From Saprospiraceae bacterium (GTDB taxonomy: Bacteria; Bacteroidota; Bacteroidia; Chitinophagales; Saprospiraceae), in NCBI GenBank assembly GCA_029212405.1, contig JARGNR010000036.1, positions 1 through 58,547 of the forward strand: a stretch of 58,547 bases of DNA. Direction: 5' to 3'. The position numbers were made by a program, and so were the translations under genes. Positions 53,601 to 58,547 of the stretch are shown here, piece by piece (within the stretch, counting starts at the first letter, position 1; the number at the start of each line of letters is the position of its first letter). The notes beneath the pieces were generated by a model, which was not told where the DNA came from, made no database searches, and saw only the letters and a list, made by a program, of their open reading frames with translations.

Positions 53601-54416
53601 TGGCCCTTTATTGGTCAAGGTCAACGTGAAATACTTATCTACTTCGTCTGGACCAGAAAGACCATATTCGGTGTATGCAATTTCTTTTAATTGATCAATG
53701 TCAGGAAAGTTGGTCAATAAATCTTGAAGTCCCAATTCGATCAAAATGTGATGCAACGCTTTCATTTGGTGATTGCACAGCTCCATTACCTGCTTATTGC
53801 ATGTACATCGGGTAGTAATCTTATCTTTTGCTAATAAGAAGTTGACGGTTTCATAGTCGTAACTTTCTTTTTCCCAACGATACGCTTTTTCACCAATGTC
53901 AAAGGATAAAAGGTTATCAGATATCGTATTATATTTAACCACCATTTCAGAGGCATCTCTGACTCTAGGCGGGTATTGTGCCTCCAAGAAATACTTGGAC
54001 AAGATATCATCGTCCAATTCCAATTCACTTGAACTATTGTGAATGGTATTGGTCTGATTGATGATGTTGATAATGGCTGCAGAATTGTATTGGAATTTCT
54101 TCTTTAAACCATGTAAAGCCGCGACCTCATGTTTGCACATACCATTTTCGTAGTCACAATTGCATTCTGTATTGATATTCCGAAAATCCTGACTCACTCC
54201 GTTTTCAATGGATACGGTAAAGAGTTCCCCAGAGCTCACTTGTGCAGTCCCTTTGTTGTTCTCTGTGTCGTATTCAATAGACCGGAGAGCACCAATATTG
54301 GACAGTGTTTTACCTCTCTGCTGAATGGCAGGGGAGGCATAGTGTTCAATGTATTTATCTATGTTTTCTAACCAATACAATATGCTCGAATTTTGTGATT
54401 TTGTGGTAAATGGCAA
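50694..54416 (-). CDS. SNF2-family helicase with two SWIM-type zinc fingers
   Basis: A 1240-residue DNA-stimulated ATPase of the Snf2/Rad54-like superfamily 2. N-terminally, two SWIM-like CxC...CxH motifs are visible: CNCDYENGMCKHEVAALH (residues 85-102) and CTCNKQVMELCNHQMKALHH (about 200-220). The ATPase core starts around residue 780: RPYQKQGFYWL, Walker A DDMGLGKTLQ, DESQ, MTGTPIENQ. The second RecA lobe has VISQFTSMLALI, LLSLKAGGVGLNLASADYV and IDRAHRIGQ. The start is a TTG; no ATG is in frame upstream and the next internal ATG would lose the first SWIM finger. Bacterial members are implicated in DNA repair or remodelling, but the substrate is unknown. Confidence 0.93.
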   Translation of the reverse strand: MPFTTKSQNSSILYWLENIDKYIEHYASPAIQQRGKTLSNIGALRSIEYDTENNKGTAQVSSGELFTVSIENGVSQDFRNINTECNCDYENGMCKHEVAALHGLKKKFQYNSAAIINIINQTNTIHNSSSELELDDDILSKYFLEAQYPPRVRDASEMVVKYNTISDNLLSFDIGEKAYRWEKESYDYETVNFLLAKDKITTRCTCNKQVMELCNHQMKALHHILIELGLQDLLTNFPDIDQLKEIAYTEYGLSGPDEVDKYFTLTLTNKGPEYMPKDKDLVSYSDHLFLIKKLEQINETSPYNAINETENTDDNLQGIAIYLDNKSDSTPIRLHVIMGKSNKKSEKIVSSVQSVDDPSLISPSLRSIYLDYEKVRSLYNNQFPDTVHPKMLNLLTKHLETLRQVPLYFMKEKFSFRRADMRNVEIAETPAKVLIKARSNNAQYVMEGFILFGDQEVAIKSLDGEINSLLLFHNNQFYIIESLRASRLIQLLIERPILKYSIKSKESFHQQVGKLSHVAKMEFKGEHLGIEELEIQPMEKSIDLAESGNSLIIQPFIKYEDEKKYRPVMDAENISGSEKLILIKRDQAMEDEFIQSISTFDPDFESQKHLGFFYKHLDSVINTPWIFELYKYCKEQDIHITGYENLEKINYNPNQAKVNISLSSGIDWFEGDVDMSFGDISVEMKALRDAILNNSTTVKLADGTQGLLPEEWIDRLSAIFRNSDVVDGKLLISKMKFNLIDSLFDEINDEQLKMEIDYRKRLLLDFDNIEEVPIPDTIHAELRPYQKQGFYWLKFLDDFGFGGCLADDMGLGKTLQVLTFLAHKKQEEKKTNLIVLPKSLLFNWEDEINKFCPTITYLIYHGNKRKLELKNFDKYDVILSTYGTVTNDIEDIMLHHFSYCVLDESQAIKNPTSKRYKAMRLIKSNNKIVMTGTPIENQTFDLYAQFNFINPGFFGSSTQFKMHFAEPIDVYGNQAVSMELRKLVKPFLLRRTKEQVAKDLPPKTESIIHVEMTAKQRVIYDAFVQRYKDYVSQKISENGIQRSKMFVIEALLKLRQICNSPALLNEDQDYPNESVKIDVLMERLTELIPGHKVLVISQFTSMLALIREKVEAAQIPYSYLDGSTRDRKQVVDTFNNNDEYRIFLLSLKAGGVGLNLASADYVFLIDPWWNPAAETQAIDRAHRIGQENHVFAYRMICKDSIEEKIQILQQKKRKMAKDIIQVEESFMKSLTQDDIMALFS

Positions 54417-54497
54417 ATATGAGGAGATAAAAATTAAAAGAGTAATTTTTTTGAAAGATGTTTCAATAATTCTTGTTTTTGAGTCGTGAAAACGGGA

Positions 54498-54532
54498 TTT
54501 GGTGAAATTGTATACTGAAATGAGTACATTTG
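54498..54532 (+). promoter_or_regulatory. Candidate purC promoter (-33 TTTG, -7 TACATTTG)
   Basis: TACATTTG at 54525-54532 matches TAnnTTTG, with TTTG at 54498-54501 placed 23 bases upstream, at the long end of accepted spacing. The purC ATG lies about 94 bases downstream. The region also lies upstream of the leftward SNF2 gene. Confidence 0.45.
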
Positions 54533-54625
54533 CTTTTTTAGTATGATTTTGGGTTTAAAGCAATAAATAGTAGGCCCAAACATGCGCTCAGAAATATAAA
54601 AATCTAGAAAACGAGCCTTGTCGCA

Positions 54626-55579
54626 ATGAGTAAACAACAAAACGCAATTGGTACGACCAACTTCAATTTCCCAAATCAAGAGAAAGTGTACAATGGAAAG
54701 GTCAGAGACGTATATTTTGTAGGAGATAAATTGGTCATGGTCGCTACAGATCGGATATCTGCCTTCGACCATATCTTACCTAGACCGATCCCGTATAAAG
54801 GACAAGTATTGAATCAAGTAGCCCATCATTTTTTACAAGCTACTAGAGATATTGTACCGAATTGGTTGGAGGCGACTCCAGACCCCAATGTTGCAGTAGG
54901 TAAAAAATGTGAACCCATCATGTTGGAAATGGTGGTCAGAGGGTATATGGCAGGGCATGCATGGAGGGAATATAAAGCGGGAAAGAGAGAATTATGTGGA
55001 GAAATTATGTTGGATGGATTGCGGCAAAACGATCGATTTCCAAGGCCATTGATTACGCCAGCAACCAAGGCAGAAGAAGGACATGATGAAGATATTTCCA
55101 AAGCAGAAATTTTAGCTCAAGGTATTGTAAGCCCTGCGCAATGGGAACAATTAGAGGATTACACGTTGCAATTATTTTGGAGAGGGACAGAAATGGCTGC
55201 AGAACGAGGATTGATATTGGTAGATACCAAGTATGAATTTGGTCTGATTGATGGAGAAATCATTTTAATGGATGAAATTCATACACCGGATAGTTCTCGC
55301 TATTTTTATGCAGATGGATATGAAGAACGACAAGAAAAGGGAGAGCCGCAGAAACAGCTCAGCAAAGAATTTGTCAGAGAATGGTTGATGGACCATGGGT
55401 TTCAAGGGAAAGAAGGGCAGAAAATGCCTGAAATGCCAGATGATTTTGTGGATTTGGTTTCACAACGATATATTGAATTATACGAAACCATCACAGGAAA
55501 ATCTTTTGATCGGGCAGGTAATGAGAATCCTTTAGAAAGAATTGAGAAGAATGTCACCGATTACCTCAAAGTACATTGA
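54626..55579 (+). CDS. purC: SAICAR synthase PurC
   Basis: Phosphoribosylaminoimidazole-succinocarboxamide synthase, the ATP-dependent step of de novo purine synthesis that joins CAIR and aspartate. At 317 residues it is the longer type common in Bacteroidota. Diagnostic segments are [53 protein letters not shown] and [14 protein letters not shown], all present and intact. The N-terminal ATG is well placed. It precedes the TfoX-like gene by 24 bases and may head a short operon with it and the acetyltransferase. Confidence 0.96.
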   Translation: MSKQQNAIGTTNFNFPNQEKVYNGKVRDVYFVGDKLVMVATDRISAFDHILPRPIPYKGQVLNQVAHHFLQATRDIVPNWLEATPDPNVAVGKKCEPIMLEMVVRGYMAGHAWREYKAGKRELCGEIMLDGLRQNDRFPRPLITPATKAEEGHDEDISKAEILAQGIVSPAQWEQLEDYTLQLFWRGTEMAAERGLILVDTKYEFGLIDGEIILMDEIHTPDSSRYFYADGYEERQEKGEPQKQLSKEFVREWLMDHGFQGKEGQKMPEMPDDFVDLVSQRYIELYETITGKSFDRAGNENPLERIEKNVTDYLKVH

Positions 55580-55603
55580 TTATTGAATTTAAATCGTTCA
55601 TTT

Positions 55604-55951
55604 ATGGCGTACGACGAATATCAAGAAGAACGCATTGACAGAATTTTAAGAGAAAAGAATGTGGAATTCTACTCTAAGAAGATGATGGGTGGATTGTGCT
55701 ATATGATGGATGATAAAATGTTGTGTGGGATTGTGAAAGATCAATTAATGGCAAGAATTGGAACGGATGCCTATGAGGAAGCATTGAAGAAAGAGCATGT
55801 TAAAGAGATGAACTTTACGGGTAGAGCAATGAAGGGCTATGTGTTTGTAGATGGCCCCGGAATGGACATGGATGAGGACTTGGAATATTGGATTCAGAAA
55901 TGTATTGATTTTAATCCGATGGCAAAAAGCAGTAAAAAGAAAAAGAAATAA
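55604..55951 (+). CDS. TfoX N-terminal-domain protein
   Basis: A 115-residue protein corresponding to a stand-alone TfoX/Sxy N-terminal domain: FYSKKMMGGLCYMMDDKMLCGIVKDQLMARIG and FTGRAMKGYVFVDGPGM are the recognisable parts. The C-terminus is a run of lysines (AKSSKKKKK). Sxy domains promote competence regulation in gammaproteobacteria, but in Bacteroidota the stand-alone domain's function is not known. The ATG at 55604 is preferred over an upstream TTG. The gene is followed by the GNAT gene 16 bases later. Confidence 0.85.
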   Translation: MAYDEYQEERIDRILREKNVEFYSKKMMGGLCYMMDDKMLCGIVKDQLMARIGTDAYEEALKKEHVKEMNFTGRAMKGYVFVDGPGMDMDEDLEYWIQKCIDFNPMAKSSKKKKK

Positions 55952-55967
55952 ACTGAATTGTTGGTCT

Positions 55968-56471
55968 ATGATAGAAACCGAAAGACTAAGATTGACACCA
56001 ATGGGCTTGGAAGATGCTCCTTTTGTATTTGAATTATTAAATACGAAAGAATGGCTGGAAAATATAGGCCAACGAAATGTACATTCAGTAGAAGATGCAG
56101 CAAAATATATCCAGGATAAAATGATTGACCATTATACTATAAATGGCTATGGCAATTACTTGATGACACGCAAATCAGACAATGCGAAGATGGGATGTAT
56201 TTCATTGTACAATCGAGAAGACGTAGATGGAGTTGATATAGGTTTTGCCATGTTGCCTGAATATATGAAAATGGGCTATGCATATGAAGGTGCACAACGA
56301 ATAAAAGAATATGCACAGCATCCATTGAACTTATCTGGAATCACAGCATTTACATCAAAGACCAACGTGGGATCCCAAAGATTGATTGAAAAACTAGGAT
56401 TAGAATTTAAAAAGACCATTCTTTTTGGTGAAGAGAAAGAAGAATTGTTGTTTTACGAATTATTATTTTAA
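55968..56471 (+). CDS. GNAT family N-acetyltransferase
   Basis: A 167-residue acetyltransferase of the RimJ/RimL-like group, using acetyl-CoA to modify a small molecule or protein N-terminus. ETERLRLTPMGLEDAPFVFELLN opens the domain. The central beta-strands (DIGFAMLPEYMKMGYAYEGAQ) include the region preceding the CoA loop, and TSKTNVGSQRLIEKLGLEF is the strongly typical end. The R/Q-x-x-G-x-G/A loop is replaced by KMGYAYEG, a common variant in this subgroup. I chose ATG 55968 because the family starts at the MIETERL block; the longer frame overlaps the preceding gene's end. The substrate is unknown. Confidence 0.88.
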   Translation: MIETERLRLTPMGLEDAPFVFELLNTKEWLENIGQRNVHSVEDAAKYIQDKMIDHYTINGYGNYLMTRKSDNAKMGCISLYNREDVDGVDIGFAMLPEYMKMGYAYEGAQRIKEYAQHPLNLSGITAFTSKTNVGSQRLIEKLGLEFKKTILFGEEKEELLFYELLF

Positions 56472-56510
56472 AATAGGGTAGGTAGTAGTGTACCCAATAA
56501 CAAAAACAAA

Positions 56511-57035
56511 ATGAGTTTTAGAATTGCAATATGTATGTGTGTATTATTTTTTGGCCAATTGACCTTATTTGGTCAAAAGGGGCAAAAAGCCCAAAAAAGT
56601 GTTTTCATAGATACCTTGATCATTAAGGATAATATCACTGGAGAGGCTAGTGAACGACTCTCTCAAATGCGGAAGCCAATTAAAAGAAATTTTTACCTAA
56701 AGGCCAATAAGATATCGTATCACTTGTTTCAAGGAAATGTAGCAGCACTTTCTCCAGATGAAATCATGGAGGTAATGGGTTCAGGGTTTAGTCTGTTTAT
56801 AGATCGAATGGAACACAAAATGCATGCTAACTTGAAACCATCTTCTATGGATATTTTGGATAAACAAAATACCGTGATCGAGACGATTGATAACATTAAT
56901 AAAATGGAGGAGTCTGTACTGTTGAGGAAAATGGGAGAAGGAAGTAGCGTCCGATTTTCAGGATTTCCTATTTCCGTGAATGAGCATAAATATGGACCCA
57001 TTCAGATGGAGGTAAAAATCAAAGAGGAGGAATAA
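56511..57035 (+). CDS. Hypothetical exported protein
   Basis: A 174-residue product with a signal peptide (IAICMCVLFFGQLTLFGQ) and a charged mature part with no recognised family. It contains a helical stretch (SSMDILDKQNTVIETIDNINKM) and no cysteine after the signal region. It follows the GNAT gene by 39 bases on the same strand, and the short gap leaves little room for a promoter. The function is not readable. Confidence 0.5.
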   Translation: MSFRIAICMCVLFFGQLTLFGQKGQKAQKSVFIDTLIIKDNITGEASERLSQMRKPIKRNFYLKANKISYHLFQGNVAALSPDEIMEVMGSGFSLFIDRMEHKMHANLKPSSMDILDKQNTVIETIDNINKMEESVLLRKMGEGSSVRFSGFPISVNEHKYGPIQMEVKIKEEE

Positions 57036-57155
57036 AGCTTTATTTTTTGATGGATAATTAGATTCATTTGCCTCAAAATGGCTGATTTCCATAGAAAGAG
57101 AAGGCTAATTTATAGATTTGTCTTTGCAGTTATGGCAACTGATAGGGGAGAATAC

Positions 57156-57163
57156 TATATTTG
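57156..57163 (+). promoter_or_regulatory. Candidate -7 box of ffh
   Basis: TATATTTG matches TAnnTTTG exactly, 40 bases before the ffh ATG. The nearest upstream TTTG (57123-57126) is 29 bases away, too far for a standard -33 element. Confidence 0.4.
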
Positions 57164-57203
57164 CGATTCAAATTTGAATGAAGAATAGAAATCAATATAA
57201 ATC

Positions 57204-58547
57204 ATGTTCGAAAATTTAAGTGAAAAGTTAGAAGGAGCCTTTAAGAACCTAAAGGGAGAAGGAAAATTAACGGAAATTAATATTGCCAAATCCATTAAAG
57301 AGATAAGAAGGGCTTTGGTGGCAGCAGATGTTAATTACAAGATTGCAAAAGAGTTTACGGACAAGGTAAAAGACAAAGCTCTTGGATCAGACAATGTATT
57401 GAATGCAGTGAAGCCAGGAGAATTGATGGTGAAAATTGTATTGGACGAAATGATAGATCTCATGGGAGGCCAAGCAGTAGGTATCAATATAAAAGCTAAT
57501 CCTGGTATCATCTTAATTGCAGGTCTTCAAGGATCGGGTAAAACCACATTTACTGGTAAGATTTCAAAGTATCTTAAAGAAAAGAAAAGTAAAAAACCAC
57601 TAGTTGTTGCATGTGATGTATATCGACCAGCGGCCATCAATCAATTGACAGTGGTATCTGAGCAAGTGGGGGTAGCCATCTATAAAGAGCCAGAGAATAA
57701 AAACCCGGTTTCTATTGCTCAAAATGCGATTGCATACGCTAAGGCAAACAGTCACGACGTAGTTATTGTGGATACCGCAGGTCGTCTTGCCGTAGATGAT
57801 GAGATGATGGATGAAATCGAGGCGATCAAGAACGGCATCAACCCAACAGAGACTCTATTTGTCGTGGATTCCATGACGGGGCAAGATGCGGTGAACACTG
57901 CCAAGGCATTTAACGAACGGATCAATTATGATGGAGTTGTCCTTACCAAATTGGATGGGGACACAAGAGGGGGTGCAGCTTTGACAGTTAAATATACAGT
58001 TGGAAAACCAATTAAATTTGTCAGTACCGGTGAGAAAATGGATACTTTGGATGTATTTCATCCAGAGCGTATGGCTCAGCGTATTCTAGGCATGGGAGAT
58101 ATTGTCTCTTTTGTTGAAAAAGCACAAGAGCAATTTGATGAAAAAGAAGCGAAGCGATTAGAAAAGAAGATTCGAAAAAACAAATTCGACTTCAATGACT
58201 TCTTAGGGCAATTGAATCAAATACGAAAAATGGGAGACATCAAGTCATTGGTGAATATGATCCCGGGAATGAGTAAAATGACCAAGAATCTGGACATTGA
58301 CGATAGTGCATTTTCCAAAGTTGAATCGATCATCCTTTCTATGACTAAAGAAGAGAGAAACAGTCCAGAATTGTTGAATATGTCCCGCAAGCGAAGGATA
58401 GCAAAAGGATCTGGTAAAAATATTCATGAAATCAATATGTTCATCAAGCAGTTTGATCAGATGCGTAAAATGATGCATCAAATGAGTAAAGGGAAAGGAA
58501 TGGATAAAATGATGGGAGGAATGCCAGGAATGGGCAAACGCCGATAA
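57204..58547 (+). CDS. ffh: Signal recognition particle protein Ffh
   Basis: The GTPase of the signal recognition particle, which with 4.5S RNA delivers nascent membrane proteins to FtsY. The 447 residues have the N-domain helices (LSEKLEGAFKNL, NIAKSIKEIRRALVAADVNYK), the GTPase G-domain with P-loop GLQGSGKTTF, DTAGRL and TKLDGDTRGGAAL, and the methionine-rich M-domain (MRKMMHQMSKGKGM, MMGGMPGMGKRR) with RNA-contact helix SRKRRIAKGSG. All are present, and the stop codon is the last codon of the window. This is core translation machinery. Confidence 0.97.
   Translation: MFENLSEKLEGAFKNLKGEGKLTEINIAKSIKEIRRALVAADVNYKIAKEFTDKVKDKALGSDNVLNAVKPGELMVKIVLDEMIDLMGGQAVGINIKANPGIILIAGLQGSGKTTFTGKISKYLKEKKSKKPLVVACDVYRPAAINQLTVVSEQVGVAIYKEPENKNPVSIAQNAIAYAKANSHDVVIVDTAGRLAVDDEMMDEIEAIKNGINPTETLFVVDSMTGQDAVNTAKAFNERINYDGVVLTKLDGDTRGGAALTVKYTVGKPIKFVSTGEKMDTLDVFHPERMAQRILGMGDIVSFVEKAQEQFDEKEAKRLEKKIRKNKFDFNDFLGQLNQIRKMGDIKSLVNMIPGMSKMTKNLDIDDSAFSKVESIILSMTKEERNSPELLNMSRKRRIAKGSGKNIHEINMFIKQFDQMRKMMHQMSKGKGMDKMMGGMPGMGKRR

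Noticed and set aside
54434-54772. Leftward 112-codon frame upstream of the SNF2 gene
   Set aside because: It overlaps the purC 5' end and candidate promoter, is not similar to any family I know, and has no conserved neighbour.
1-58547. tRNA or rRNA genes
   Set aside because: I looked for cloverleaf-type GGTTCGAATCC segments in the gaps and found none that could fold; nothing resembles rRNA.

Overview
The window is AT-rich and closely packed, and it reads as chromosomal DNA of a member of the Bacteroidota. The evidence is a giant secreted protein with PKD-like repeats and a C-terminal type IX secretion (T9SS) type B sorting domain, a second fragment with a T9SS type A sorting tail, many lipoproteins with the loose Bacteroidota lipobox (often S-C), promoter-like TAnnTTTG boxes in place of sigma70 -10 boxes, and almost no Shine-Dalgarno sequences. 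A marine gliding lineage (Saprospiria or Cytophagia type) is plausible, but I cannot fix a genus. I see no rRNA, tRNA, CRISPR array, intact insertion sequence or prophage.

Layout. 1-531 holds repeats and no gene. 532-10876 is mostly housekeeping and envelope: a DusB-type tRNA dihydrouridine synthase, the NhaD Na+/H+ antiporter, three small beta-barrel or secreted proteins, a gamma-glutamyltransferase homologue, an MFS transporter, a secreted amidohydrolase and a DoxX protein. 11011-16387 carries a large Ig-like lipoprotein, LptB (the ATPase of LPS export) with two small membrane-associated proteins overlapping behind it, then a TRAP transporter membrane pair without a binding protein. 16448-29206 is an exported-protein block: two paralogous repeat proteins, a barrel, a large hypothetical protein and the 2265-residue T9SS adhesin.

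29330-39931 is metabolic and regulatory: a DUF4291 protein with a Fes-like esterase, an Lrp regulator divergent from a cystathionine gamma-synthase-family enzyme with a clear candidate operator between them, a repeat-rich island around a lone secreted protein, a sulfatase, a truncated T9SS fragment, an aldo/keto reductase, a homocysteine methyltransferase, a Crp-type regulator and a proline-iminopeptidase-like hydrolase. 40148-50492 holds a GH16 glucanase, an S41 peptidase and a run of mostly unrecognised genes, including one that may be a bacterial TULIP-like lipid-binding protein. 50694-58547 is core: a large SNF2 helicase with two SWIM fingers, purC, a TfoX-N protein, a GNAT, a small secreted protein and ffh, whose stop codon is the last codon of the window.

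I found no complete undescribed system that I can defend. The points most worth a second look are the TULIP-like protein, the Lrp divergon operator, the LptB-coupled small genes, the paired repeats flanking 33520-34113, and the orphan T9SS fragment at 35728.
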